Source: Aminobacter ciceronei | Lineage (GTDB): Bacteria; Pseudomonadota; Alphaproteobacteria; Rhizobiales; Rhizobiaceae | Length of the DNA stretch: 64,000 nt | Direction of reading: 5' to 3' | NCBI RefSeq assembly: GCF_014138625.1 | Contig: NZ_JACJHY010000030.1 | Location: 1 to 64,000 of the forward strand | Part shown: piece after piece, positions 8,892-17,223 of the stretch | Layout: each line of letters opens with the position of its first letter | Position numbering within the stretch: position 1 is the stretch's first letter | Program-made: the position numbers and the translations under genes | The notes under the pieces: generated by a model | Seen by the model: only the letters and a program-made list of their open reading frames with translations | Databases searched by the model: none | Told to the model about the DNA's origin: nothing

Positions 8892-9727
8892 TTGACGGCT
8901 CCGGAAGTGATGCCGCGGATCAGCTGCCGCGAGAAGAAGAAGTAGAGGATCAGCACCGGCAGGATCGCCAGCGAGAGTGCCGCCAGCACGGCGTTCCAGT
9001 TGGTGACGAACTGGCCAATGAACACCTGGGCGCCAAGGGTGACCGTCTTGGTCGCCTCGGACGGCGCCAGGATCAGCGGGAACCACAGGTCGTTCCAGAT
9101 CGGGATCATGGTGAAGACCGCAACCGTCGCCATTGCCGGACGGACCAGCGGCAGGACGAGGCGGAAGAAGATGCGGTATTCGCTGAGACCGTCGATGCGG
9201 CCGGCGTTCTTCAGATCGTCCGACACCTGCTTCATGAATTCGGACAGGATGAAGACGGCGAGCGGCAGGCCTTGGGCGGTGTAGACCAGGATCAGCGCGG
9301 TCAGCGTGTTGACCAGGCCCGACGCCACCATCAGCTGCAGGATCGCGACCGTGCCGAGGCGGATCGGGATCATGATGCCGAGGGCCAGATAGAGGCCCAT
9401 CATGGTGTTGCCCTTGAAGCGGTACTCCGACAGCGCAAACGCCGCCATGGCGCCGAACAGCAGCACGAAGAACAGCGAGGCAACCGTGACGATCAGGCTG
9501 TTCTGGAAATAGAGGAAGAAGTCGCCCTGCGCCATCACGGTGGTGTAGCCGATCAGGTCGAAGGTCTCTGATGTCGGCAGCGACAGCGGCGACCGGAAGA
9601 TGGCGTTGCGCGACTTGAACGAGTTGACGACGATGACGGTCACCGGAAACAGCGCGATCGCGGTGTAGGTCAGCAGCACCGCATGGGCGCCGATGGTGCG
9701 TGGCAGGGAGGAGGCAGCCTTGCTCAT
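8888..9727 (-). CDS. Carbohydrate ABC transporter permease, MalG type
   Basis: Inner-membrane channel subunit of a CUT1 sugar importer. The 279-residue protein has about six hydrophobic helices, the first at LLTYTAIALFPVTVIVV (near 20), a proline-rich loop after helix 1, and the cytoplasmic EAA-type loop KNAGRIDGLSEYRIF (near 190) that contacts the ATPase. It starts 7 bp downstream of the MalF-type permease gene and overlaps the oxidoreductase start by 4 bp. Confidence 0.9.
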   Translation of the reverse strand: MSKAASSLPRTIGAHAVLLTYTAIALFPVTVIVVNSFKSRNAIFRSPLSLPTSETFDLIGYTTVMAQGDFFLYFQNSLIVTVASLFFVLLFGAMAAFALSEYRFKGNTMMGLYLALGIMIPIRLGTVAILQLMVASGLVNTLTALILVYTAQGLPLAVFILSEFMKQVSDDLKNAGRIDGLSEYRIFFRLVLPLVRPAMATVAVFTMIPIWNDLWFPLILAPSEATKTVTLGAQVFIGQFVTNWNAVLAALSLAILPVLILYFFFSRQLIRGITSGAVK

Positions 9728-9734
9728 GACGCCC

Positions 9735-10676
9735 TCAGAACTGGTAGCGGCGCAGCCGCGTCTGGATAAGGAACAGGTACAGGCAGACGCCGGCGAGGAT
9801 GATGAAGAACATCATCGAGGCGATGGTGGCGCCCATGTTCTTGTCGCCGATCTGCAGCTGGAAGCCGAAGAAGGTACGGTAGAGGAACGTACCCAGGATG
9901 TCGGTGGCGTAGTTTGGACCGGCAAGCGCGCCCTGCGCCGAGTAGATCAGGTCGAACGCGTTGAAGTTGCCGACGAAGGTGAGGATCGAGATGATGCCGA
10001 TGGAGGGCAGGATCAGCGGCAGCTGGATCTTCCAGAACTGCGAGAAACCGGTGACGCCGTCACATTCGGCGGCCTCGATGACCTCGTCGGGTATCGACAG
10101 CATGGCGGCGTAGATCAGCATCATCGGGATGCCGACGAACTGCCAGACCGAGATCAGGCTGAGCGCGGTCAGCGCGTATTCTTCCTTGCCGAGCCAGGGC
10201 ACGAACAGGCTCTTCAGGCCGACGAGGTCGAGCAGATTGGGCGCGACGCCCCAGAGCGGGCTCAGGATCAGTTTCCAGGCGAAACCGACGATGACGAAGG
10301 ACAGCAGCGTCGGGATGAAGATCGCCGTGCGGTAGAAGGCCGAGAAGCGCAGCTTGGGGCTCGACAGCAGGGCCGCAAGGACCACGCCGATCGGGTTCTG
10401 CACCAGCATATGGATGATGAAGAACCAGGTGTTGTTGCCGAGTGCGTTCCAGAACGAAGCCGACCAGCGCGGATCGCCGAACAGGGTGCGGAAATTGTCG
10501 AAGCCGGCAAAGACCTGGGCATTGTCGACATTGCGGAACAACGACAGCTGCAAGGTACCGAACAGCGGCAGGATCATCACCGCGGTGTAGACCAGCAGCG
10601 CAGGCGCCAGGAACACGGCGATGTGCCAACGCGTTGGTCTTCTGTCTTGGCTATGCTCTAGGCTTTGCTGCGACAT
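9735..10676 (-). CDS. Carbohydrate ABC transporter permease, MalF type
   Basis: First permease of the amino-sugar importer. The 313-residue protein opens with a short basic cytoplasmic tail (RRPTRW), then a long helix (HIAVFLAPALLVYTAVMIL), about six helices in all, and an EAA-loop-like stretch EVIEAAECDGVTGFSQFWKIQLPL near residue 200. It forms the hetero-oligomeric channel with the downstream MalG-type protein. A 219-bp gap with a stem-loop separates it from the binding-protein gene upstream. Confidence 0.9.
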   Translation of the reverse strand: MSQQSLEHSQDRRPTRWHIAVFLAPALLVYTAVMILPLFGTLQLSLFRNVDNAQVFAGFDNFRTLFGDPRWSASFWNALGNNTWFFIIHMLVQNPIGVVLAALLSSPKLRFSAFYRTAIFIPTLLSFVIVGFAWKLILSPLWGVAPNLLDLVGLKSLFVPWLGKEEYALTALSLISVWQFVGIPMMLIYAAMLSIPDEVIEAAECDGVTGFSQFWKIQLPLILPSIGIISILTFVGNFNAFDLIYSAQGALAGPNYATDILGTFLYRTFFGFQLQIGDKNMGATIASMMFFIILAGVCLYLFLIQTRLRRYQF

Positions 10677-10841
10677 GTCAAAATCCCTGGGTCCGGCCGT
10701 TTGGGAGGCCGTTGTTCATCATAGCGAGGATGGACCTCTGCGGGCTTCCCGCCAATGGCCTGGGAAGCAGTAGCGCATCTTTGTGCGCGAGCATTCAACC
10801 CCTCTTGCCGATTCCGCGAGGTTCGAAATCGCCGAGGGAAT

Positions 10842-10869
10842 GGAGAGCGCCACCAAAGCGGCGCCCTCC
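10842..10869 (-). other. Intercistronic stem-loop after the binding-protein gene
   Basis: GGAGAGCGCC and GGCGCCCTCC form a 10-bp stem with one mismatch around an 8-nt loop, just 3' of the binding-protein stop at 10896. Such stems often protect the abundant binding-protein message or reduce read-through into the permease genes. There is no T-tract. The rest of the 219-bp gap (10677-10895) holds no gene. Confidence 0.45.
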
Positions 10870-10895
10870 CAAGCGAGCATCAAGCCCGCCGCATC

Positions 10896-12155
10896 TTACT
10901 TAGCCGGCTTGTACCAGCTGTCGAGGCCCTTCTGCAGTTCGGCAGAAGCAGCTTCCGGGGTCTCGGTGCCGTTGATGACGTTGGCCGACTTGACCCAGGT
11001 TTCGTTCTCGAGGTTCGGCGTGCCGCGCGACAGGACCTGGTAGGTCGAGCGGATCGTCGGCTTGCACTTCTCGCGCCAGGAGACGAATTCCTGGGCCAGC
11101 GGATCTTCCATCTTCACGGCGGCCGAGTTCAGGCTGAAGAAGCCCGGCAGCGCGTTGGCATAGATGGACGCGAATTCTGGCGAAGCCACCCAGGTCAGGA
11201 AGGTCTTGGCGGCTTCGGCATTCGCGCTCTTGGGGTTGAGGCCAATGCCGATGTCGTTGTGGTCCGAGATGTAGCAGGTGTCACCAGCCTTGCGGACCGG
11301 CGGCGGGAAGGCGCCCATCTTGAACTGAGCCTGGGTGTTGAAGGTCGCGATCTCCCACGAACCGGCCGGATAGATGGCGGCGCGACCGAGGGTGAACAGG
11401 TTCTGGCTGTCCGGATAGGTCTGGGCTTCGAAACCGTCGCCGAGGTAAGGCTTCCACTTGGCCAGCGTCGCATAAGGCGCAACCCAGTCGGCGTCGGTCA
11501 GCTTCTGATCGCCCTTGATCAGCGCCAGGCGGCCTTCCTCACCCTTCCAATAGTTCGGGCCGATGTTCTGATAGCCCATGGTCGCGGCTTCCCAGAGGTC
11601 CTTGGTGCCCATCGCCATCGGGATGTAGGTGCCGTCGGCCTTGATCTTGTCGAGCGCTGCGAAGAACTCGTCCTCGGTCGCCGGCACGGCAATGCCGAGC
11701 TTCTCGAAGGCGTCCTTGTTGTAGATGAAGCCGTGGATGACGGACGCCATCGGCACGCAGAAGCTGGCCTTGCCATCGTCGGTCTGCCAGGCGGACTTGG
11801 CGACGTCGGAGAAGTTCTCCATGCCCTTCAGCGAGGTCAGGTCGGCGAGGTGACCCTTCTTGAACAGCTCGAGCGAAGCGTCGAACGGACGGCAGGTGAT
11901 CAGGTCACCAGCCGAGCCTGCGTCGAGCTTGGCGTTGAGGGCGGCGTTGTACTCGGTCGGAGCCGACGGCGAGAAGGTGACCTTGATACCCGGATTGGCC
12001 TTCTCGAAGGCCGGGATCAGCTTTTCCTGCCAGATGGCGAGGTCGTCGTTACGCCAGCTTTCGATCGTCAGCGTCTTGTCCTGGGCGAGAGCGATCCCGG
12101 CGGAGCCGAGAATGCTGGACGCCATCAGAAGTCCAGTAAGCAACCTGTTAGACAT
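10896..12155 (-). CDS. Extracellular sugar-binding protein of the amino-sugar ABC importer
   Basis: Periplasmic solute receptor (family 1, MalE/UgpB-like). The 419-residue protein has a Sec signal peptide ending near residue 24 (GIALAQ|DK), then a bilobal fold starting LTIESWRNDDLAIWQEKLIPAF, the usual beginning of this class. It contains few cysteines and ends in an amphipathic helix. It follows murQ by 36 bp in the same operon, so the ligand is probably GlcNAc, MurNAc or small chitin or murein fragments; this is inferred from context only. Confidence 0.9.
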   Translation of the reverse strand: MSNRLLTGLLMASSILGSAGIALAQDKTLTIESWRNDDLAIWQEKLIPAFEKANPGIKVTFSPSAPTEYNAALNAKLDAGSAGDLITCRPFDASLELFKKGHLADLTSLKGMENFSDVAKSAWQTDDGKASFCVPMASVIHGFIYNKDAFEKLGIAVPATEDEFFAALDKIKADGTYIPMAMGTKDLWEAATMGYQNIGPNYWKGEEGRLALIKGDQKLTDADWVAPYATLAKWKPYLGDGFEAQTYPDSQNLFTLGRAAIYPAGSWEIATFNTQAQFKMGAFPPPVRKAGDTCYISDHNDIGIGLNPKSANAEAAKTFLTWVASPEFASIYANALPGFFSLNSAAVKMEDPLAQEFVSWREKCKPTIRSTYQVLSRGTPNLENETWVKSANVINGTETPEAASAELQKGLDSWYKPAK

Positions 12156-12191
12156 TTCAGTTCTCCCTGTTTTGTACTTTCTCTCGGGCCT

Positions 12192-13106
12192 CTACTGATG
12201 AGAGCCACTGCTCCCCTCGAGTTTCGAAAGTGCGGACCTGAGCCGTTGGTCCGCCCCTTCAAGAAGTTGGTTCGCCGCTTCCGGGCTGGACGCGCCGGAA
12301 GCCAAAAGGATGGCGAGCTTGACCGAACCGCCGCTCTTTGCGAGCAGGGCCTGGGCAGTCGCCGTATCGCAGCCTGAAATGGCCGAAACGATACGCGCCG
12401 CACGCTCGTGCAGCTTGATGTTGTCGGCGTGCAAATTGACCATGTAGCCGTCATGGACATGACCGAGATGAATCGCGGCCAGCGTCGACATCATGTTGAG
12501 CGCAATCTTCTGCGCCGTGCCGGCGCCCATGCGGGTCGAGCCGGCAACGACTTCCGGCGGCGTCGCCAGCAGCACGGAAACATCGGCGCGGTCAAACATC
12601 GGCGCGCCTGCATTGTTGGCGAAGGCGATGGTCGCGGCACCGCGGCGCCGCGCCTCTTCGAGCGCGCTCATTGCATAAGGCGTCGAGCCGCTGGCCGAGA
12701 CAGCGACAAGGCAGTCGCCCGCTTCCAGGCCGGTCCCGGCAACGTCGCTGGCGGCCAGGGCAACATCGTCCTCGGGACCGCCGGCGAGATTGACCAGCGC
12801 CTCGCGGCCGCCAGCCAGAAGAATGAAGACACGCTCGCGCGGGATGCCGAAGGTGCCGGGCAGTTCGAGCGCATCGGCCAGCGCCATCAGGCCAGAGCTT
12901 CCGGCCGCCGCGTAGACGAGACGACCGCCGCGCGCCAGGCAGGCAGCAATCTTTTCAGCGGCTTGGGCAATTGCGGGGATGGCGGCGTGAACGGCGCGCG
13001 CAGCTTCGATCTGCGCATCGGCAAGCAGGCGAAGAACGGAATCGGGTGCCTGGGCATCAATGCCCCCGGCATCCTTGTGCACCGCTTCTGTACGCCTTGG
13101 CGCCAT
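12192..13106 (-). CDS. murQ: N-acetylmuramic acid 6-phosphate etherase (MurQ family, SIS domain)
   Basis: Cytoplasmic lyase that removes D-lactate from MurNAc-6-phosphate to give GlcNAc-6-phosphate. The 304-residue protein has a single SIS fold with YAAAGSSG (near 62), ELPGTFGIP (near 80), where the glutamate aligns by eye with the catalytic Glu of E. coli MurQ, GGPEDD (near 106), and the family signature STRMGAGTAQKIALNMMST (near 188), then VNLHADNIKL. Start 13106 is set by GGGAGAG upstream. It is the first gene of the importer operon and divergent from the kinase. Together with nagA and nagB-II it completes a murein amino-sugar route. A different sugar-ether substrate is possible. Confidence 0.88.
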   Translation of the reverse strand: MAPRRTEAVHKDAGGIDAQAPDSVLRLLADAQIEAARAVHAAIPAIAQAAEKIAACLARGGRLVYAAAGSSGLMALADALELPGTFGIPRERVFILLAGGREALVNLAGGPEDDVALAASDVAGTGLEAGDCLVAVSASGSTPYAMSALEEARRRGAATIAFANNAGAPMFDRADVSVLLATPPEVVAGSTRMGAGTAQKIALNMMSTLAAIHLGHVHDGYMVNLHADNIKLHERAARIVSAISGCDTATAQALLAKSGGSVKLAILLASGASSPEAANQLLEGADQRLRSALSKLEGSSGSHQ

Positions 13107-13128
13107 TCTGTCTCTCCCTTTCATCGAC

Positions 13129-13146
13129 AATACCAAAAAAATACCA
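13129..13146 (-). promoter_or_regulatory. Direct-repeat operator upstream of murQ (GntR/NagQ-type)
   Basis: On the minus strand, TGGTATT-N4-TGGTATT: two identical 7-mers with an 11-bp period (one helical turn), ending 22 bp upstream of the murQ start. The identical arrangement occurs in the opposite orientation before the kinase gene. From memory this matches operators described for NagQ-type GntR regulators. The likely binder is the GntR protein at 14178-14966. Confidence 0.7.
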
Positions 13147-13262
13147 CTTGTCCAGCGCCGTTAACAAATTCCTTTACTGCAGCGCAAGGCAATTCAAAAA
13201 TCCCCTAAAATTCAATTGAATGGCCATCAGTCTCCGCCATCCGGAATTTAGCACTTGGCTAT

Positions 13263-13280
13263 TGGTATTTTATTGGTATT
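13263..13280 (+). promoter_or_regulatory. Direct-repeat operator upstream of the kinase/nag arm
   Basis: TGGTATT-N4-TGGTATT on the plus strand, with the same 7-mers and the same 11-bp period as the site at 13129-13146. It ends 23 bp before the GTG start at 13304, close to or overlapping the expected promoter, a position suited to repression. The two sites flank the divergent spacer, so one regulator can control both arms. Confidence 0.72.
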
Positions 13281-13303
13281 ATCAGCCTCGAGGAGAAAAC
13301 ACC

Positions 13304-14185
13304 GTGGATCTTGTGCTCGGGATAGATGGTGGCGGCACTGGCTGCCGGGCCGCTCTGGCCAATGCAAGCGGCGATATCATCGGCCGCGGGCGTGGCGGGC
13401 CGGCCAATATCCGCACCGACCTTGCCGGTGCGTGCAACAATATCGTCGAGGCAGCCCGCCAGGCATTCGTGGATGCCGGCCAGGACCCGGCATTGATCGC
13501 CAATGCCGACGCGGTGCTCGGCCTCGCAGGCGCCAATGTCGGCGACTACAAGCAGCGGCTTGAAGCCATGCTGCCGTTTCGAAACAGCTCCGTAGAGAAT
13601 GACTCGCTGATTTCGTTGGAAGGCGCGCTCGGCGACCATGACGGCGCGATCGCGGCACTCGGCACCGGCACCGTCTACCTCGGTCGCAGGCTCGGCCAGT
13701 TCCACCCCCTCGGCGGCTGGGGCTTTCAGATCGGTGATCTCGGCAGTGGCGCGCGCATCGGCCGCGACCTGCTGCAGGAAAGCCTGCTGGTCTACGACAG
13801 GATCCATGCCGGCTCGGCACTGACCGACATCATGCTGGAGCGCTTCAACGACAACCCCAGCGACATTGTCGAGTTCACCACCAATGCGAAGCCCGGAGAC
13901 TACGGCCAGTTTGCGCCGATGGTTTTCGAGCATGCAGCAAAAGGCGACGCTGTCGGACAGAGGCTTGTCGAGCGCGCCGTTGCCGACGTCGAGGAAACGC
14001 TCGCCGTTTTCGATCTCGCGCCCAGCGAACGACTCTGCCTTCTCGGCGGGCTCGCCGGCCTCTATGCACCGCTGCTTTCCAAGCGCTATCGCACCATCAT
14101 GCATCCGCCGCTGCAGGACGCGCTCGGCGGCGCCGTGCAGATGGCGGTGAAGAAATTCCGCAAAGCGGGAGGTCACCATGGATGA
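13304..14185 (+). CDS. BadF/BadG-type ATPase: N-acetylglucosamine (or MurNAc) kinase
   Basis: Predicted cytoplasmic kinase that phosphorylates the imported amino sugar at C6. The 293-residue protein starts with the actin-fold phosphate-1 motif LGIDGGGTGCRA, followed by GRGRGGPAN (near 27), ALGTGTVYLGR (near 117) and GSGARIGRDLL. The GTG at 13304 is preceded by GAGGAGAAAAC; longer in-frame starts lie in the operator region. Related BadF kinases such as clostridial MurK accept both GlcNAc and MurNAc, which would explain the co-regulated murQ. It overlaps the GntR gene by 8 bp. Confidence 0.85.
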   Translation: MDLVLGIDGGGTGCRAALANASGDIIGRGRGGPANIRTDLAGACNNIVEAARQAFVDAGQDPALIANADAVLGLAGANVGDYKQRLEAMLPFRNSSVENDSLISLEGALGDHDGAIAALGTGTVYLGRRLGQFHPLGGWGFQIGDLGSGARIGRDLLQESLLVYDRIHAGSALTDIMLERFNDNPSDIVEFTTNAKPGDYGQFAPMVFEHAAKGDAVGQRLVERAVADVEETLAVFDLAPSERLCLLGGLAGLYAPLLSKRYRTIMHPPLQDALGGAVQMAVKKFRKAGGHHG

Positions 14186-14966
14186 CGGTGCCGAACGCAT
14201 TTTCGCCGCCCTGCGCGACGTCAGCCAGTCTGGCGCGCCACTGTACCTCCAGCTCAAGAAGAACATCGAGGAAGCGGTCAAGCGCGGCCTGATCGGTCCC
14301 GGCGACGCCCTGCCCTCGGAGCGCGATATTGCGGCCCAGGCCGACATTTCGCGCGTCACCGTGCGCAAGGCGGTGCAGGACCTTGTGAAGTCGGGCGTGC
14401 TGGTGCAGCGCCACGGCTCGGGCACATTCGTTGCCCCACGCATGGAGCGCGTCGAACAGTCGCTGTCGCGCCTGACCTCGTTCACCGAAGACATGGCACG
14501 GCGCGGCATGGCCGCGCGGTCGCAATGGCTCGACCGCGGCATCTACACCGCCTCACCGGACGAGATGATGGTGCTTGGGCTCTCGGCCAGCGAGCTGGTG
14601 TCCAGACTCAGCCGCCTGCGCATCGCCGACGAGACGCCGCTCGCCATCGAGCGCGCAACAATTTCGGCTTCGGTGCTGCCAGACCCTCACGAAGTGACAT
14701 CTTCGCTCTATATGGCTCTTGGTAAGACCGGTCATCGCCCGGTCCGGGCCGTGCAGCGCATCTCCGCCGTCAATCTCGGCGAAGCCGAGGCACAGCTCCT
14801 GGCCGTGCCCATTGGCTCGGCCTGCCTGCAGATCGAGCGCATTTCGTACCTTGCCAGCGGCAAGGTGATCGAGTTCACCAAGTCGATCTATCGCGGCGAC
14901 GCCTATGACTTCGTCGCGGAACTGAGATTGCCCGGCCCGGATGGGCAAGAAGGAGAAGCTACTTGA
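14178..14966 (+). CDS. GntR-family (HutC/UTRA) transcriptional regulator of the amino-sugar regulon
   Basis: DNA-binding repressor. The 262-residue protein has an N-terminal winged helix (about 17-85) with the typical PLYLQLKKNIEEAVKRG, LPSERDIAAQADISRVTVRKA and VLVQRHGSGTFVA segments, followed by a UTRA effector domain (about 105-250) that in this subfamily binds phosphorylated sugars such as GlcNAc-6-phosphate. It lies inside the plus arm, overlapping both neighbours, so it is autoregulated if it binds the paired TGGTATT operators. NagQ is the likely functional equivalent. Confidence 0.88.
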   Translation: MDDGAERIFAALRDVSQSGAPLYLQLKKNIEEAVKRGLIGPGDALPSERDIAAQADISRVTVRKAVQDLVKSGVLVQRHGSGTFVAPRMERVEQSLSRLTSFTEDMARRGMAARSQWLDRGIYTASPDEMMVLGLSASELVSRLSRLRIADETPLAIERATISASVLPDPHEVTSSLYMALGKTGHRPVRAVQRISAVNLGEAEAQLLAVPIGSACLQIERISYLASGKVIEFTKSIYRGDAYDFVAELRLPGPDGQEGEAT

Positions 14967-15991
14967 ACGCGACTACCCATATGCGGCGCGAAATCGCCGA
15001 AATCCCAGAAGCGACCGCCCGCCTGCTGGAAGGCTCGGCCAAGGAACTGGCGGAGACCGGCCTGCACCTGAAGCGCGCCAATCCCCGTTTCGTCACGACG
15101 GTCGCCCGTGGCTCCTCCGACCACGCCGCCTCCTTCCTCAAATATGCGATCGAGCTCAATGCCGGCCTGCCGGTGGCATCCATCGGCCCGTCGATCTCGT
15201 CGATCTATGGCGCCAGGCTGAAGCTCGCCGACTCGGCCTGTCTCGCCATTTCGCAGTCGGGCAAGAGCCCCGATATCGTCGCCATGGCCGAGGGTGCCCG
15301 ATCAGGCGGCGCGCTGACGATCGCGCTGACCAACACCGCCGGCTCACCGCTGGCCGAAGCGTCCGAGCACGCCATCGACATTCGCGCCGGTGTCGAGAAG
15401 AGCGTCGCTGCCACCAAGACCTTCGTCAACTCGGCTGTTGCGGGCCTTGCCGTGCTCGCCCACTGGACCGGCGACGACAAGCTGCTCGCCGCGCTGAACG
15501 CGCTGCCGGAGCACTTCGCCAAGGCTGTCGACTGCGACTGGATGGGCATTGCCGGCGAGCTGACCGAAGGCAATTCGCTGTTCATCCTCGGCCGCGGTCC
15601 GTCCTTTGCCATCGCCAACGAGGCGGCGCTGAAGTTCAAGGAAACCTGCGCCATGCACGCCGAGTCCTACAGCGCGGCGGAAGTGATGCACGGCCCTCTG
15701 GCGCTGGTGCACCCCGGTTTCCCGGTGCTGGCGCTGGCTGCCCGCGACGCCTCCGAGCCGTCGATAGCGGACGCCGCCGACGGCCTCGCCGAGCGTGGTG
15801 CAGCGATCCACATCACTTCGTCTCTGGCCAAGAAGGCCAAGGTGCTGGAGCATGTCGCCACCGGCCATCCGCTCACCGATCCGCTGATGCTGATCGCCTC
15901 GTTCTACGGTTTCGTCGAGGCCTTCGCCCGCCATCGCGGCCTCAATCCCGACACTCCGCCCAACCTGCGCAAAGTGACCGAAACGATATGA
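14963..15991 (+). CDS. Glucosamine-6-phosphate deaminase, SIS type (NagB-II)
   Basis: Converts glucosamine-6-phosphate to fructose-6-phosphate and ammonia. The 342-residue protein has two SIS domains (about 35-170 and 200-330) with VARGSSDHAASF, ISQSGKSPD, TNTAGSPL, LGRGPSFAIANEAALKFKE and HGPLALV. It resembles the isomerase half of GlmS and lacks the glutaminase domain, as expected for NagB-II rather than classical NagB. The start is an unusual TTG at 14963, overlapping the GntR stop (TTGA) and preceded by AGGAG at good spacing; the next ATG is at 14981. It overlaps nagA by 4 bp. Confidence 0.87.
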   Translation: MNATTHMRREIAEIPEATARLLEGSAKELAETGLHLKRANPRFVTTVARGSSDHAASFLKYAIELNAGLPVASIGPSISSIYGARLKLADSACLAISQSGKSPDIVAMAEGARSGGALTIALTNTAGSPLAEASEHAIDIRAGVEKSVAATKTFVNSAVAGLAVLAHWTGDDKLLAALNALPEHFAKAVDCDWMGIAGELTEGNSLFILGRGPSFAIANEAALKFKETCAMHAESYSAAEVMHGPLALVHPGFPVLALAARDASEPSIADAADGLAERGAAIHITSSLAKKAKVLEHVATGHPLTDPLMLIASFYGFVEAFARHRGLNPDTPPNLRKVTETI

Positions 15992-17145
15992 GCGACCGTC
16001 TTGCCATTGCAGCCGGGCGCATCTTCGACGGTGACGCCTGGCACCAGGACACCGCGCTGCTGATCGCGGACGGCGTCATCGAGGGCATCGTCGCGCGCCG
16101 CGACATTCCCGCGGGCGTGCAGGTCACGGAGGCGGGCGCAATGCTCGTCCCCGGCTTCATCGATCTGCAGGTCAATGGCGGCGGCGGGCTGATGCTCAAT
16201 GACAAGCCCGACGTCGACACGCTCGAAATCGTCTGCAAAGCGCAGATGGCCTTCGGCACGACGGCGGTGCTGCCGACGCTGATCACCGACACGCGCGAGA
16301 TCACCCGCTCGACGATCGCCGCCGGCGTGGAAGCCGCGAAGCGGAAAGTGCCGGGCTTCCTCGGCCTGCACCTCGAAGGTCCACATCTGTCGCTCGCCCG
16401 CAAGGGCGCGCACGACCCGCAACTGATCCGCCCGATGGATGCCGAAGACGAGGCAGCGCTGATTGCCGCGCGGCCGTCGATGCCGGTGCTTTTGACGACG
16501 ATTGCGCCTGAATCGGTCAAGGCCGAGCAGGTCAAGCTGCTGTCGGATGCCGGCATCGTCATCAGCCTCGGCCACACCGACACCAGCTACCGCACCGCCA
16601 AGGACTATGCCGAGGCGGGCGCTTCGATGGCGACACATCTGTTCAACGCCATGAGCCAGATCGGCAACCGCGAGCCCGGGCTCGTCGGCGCTGCCGTCAA
16701 CATTCCGACGCTTTCGGCCGGCCTGATCGCCGACGGCATCCATGTCGACCCGGCGGCAATGCACATTGCGCTCAAGGCCAAGAACGGCCCTGCCCGCATC
16801 TTCCTCGTCAGCGACGCCATGGCGACCATCGGCACCGACCTCACGTCGTTCCAGCTTAACGGCCGGACGATCAAGCGCGAAAACGGCCGCCTGACGCTGG
16901 AAAACGGCACGCTTGCGGGTGCCGATCTCGACATGATTTCGGCGGTGCGCTTCATGCACGAGAAGATGGGCTATTCCCTCGACGAAGCCATCCGCATGGC
17001 CTCGCTCTACCCGGCCGAAGCGGTCAAGCAGGAGCATCGCCTCGGACGACTCGCCAAGGGCTATGCGGCGAACGCCGTGCAGCTGACCGACGAGCTCGAC
17101 GTGTCGGGAACGTGGATCGACGGCAAGAAGGTGTTTGAGGCTTAG
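15988..17145 (+). CDS. nagA: N-acetylglucosamine-6-phosphate deacetylase
   Basis: Amidohydrolase that deacetylates GlcNAc-6-phosphate to glucosamine-6-phosphate plus acetate. The 385-residue protein has a composite beta domain at both ends and a metal TIM barrel with GFIDLQVNG (near 53), HLEGPHLS (near 127; metal-ligand glutamate), SLGHTD (near 193), THLFNAMS (near 212) and LVSDAM (near 272; catalytic aspartate). Start ATG 15988 overlaps the nagB-II stop (ATGA). Last gene of the plus arm. The longer open frame to 14941 is the shadow of the deaminase. Confidence 0.94.
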   Translation: MSDRLAIAAGRIFDGDAWHQDTALLIADGVIEGIVARRDIPAGVQVTEAGAMLVPGFIDLQVNGGGGLMLNDKPDVDTLEIVCKAQMAFGTTAVLPTLITDTREITRSTIAAGVEAAKRKVPGFLGLHLEGPHLSLARKGAHDPQLIRPMDAEDEAALIAARPSMPVLLTTIAPESVKAEQVKLLSDAGIVISLGHTDTSYRTAKDYAEAGASMATHLFNAMSQIGNREPGLVGAAVNIPTLSAGLIADGIHVDPAAMHIALKAKNGPARIFLVSDAMATIGTDLTSFQLNGRTIKRENGRLTLENGTLAGADLDMISAVRFMHEKMGYSLDEAIRMASLYPAEAVKQEHRLGRLAKGYAANAVQLTDELDVSGTWIDGKKVFEA

Positions 17146-17160
17146 CCAGCGGGCCGGGAA

Positions 17161-17208
17161 GCTCCCTCTCTCCGTCACGGCTTCGAAGCCGTGACGGAGA
17201 GAGGGAGC
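17161..17208. repeat. 48-bp perfect palindrome between nagA and rpe
   Basis: A gapless palindrome with 24-bp arms centred on TTCGAA. It lies between the convergent ends of nagA (17145) and rpe (17224) and is followed by TTTCCCCCC on the plus strand, so it may work as a bidirectional terminator. Each half contains GAAGCCGTGACGGAGAG, also present at 6764-6780, so it belongs to the same repeat family. Confidence 0.85.
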
Positions 17209-17223
17209 CTTTCCCCCCAAGTC

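Noticed and set aside
10755-12377. A 540-residue plus-strand open frame
   Set aside because: Antisense to the sugar-binding-protein gene, which has a signal peptide and normal fold landmarks.
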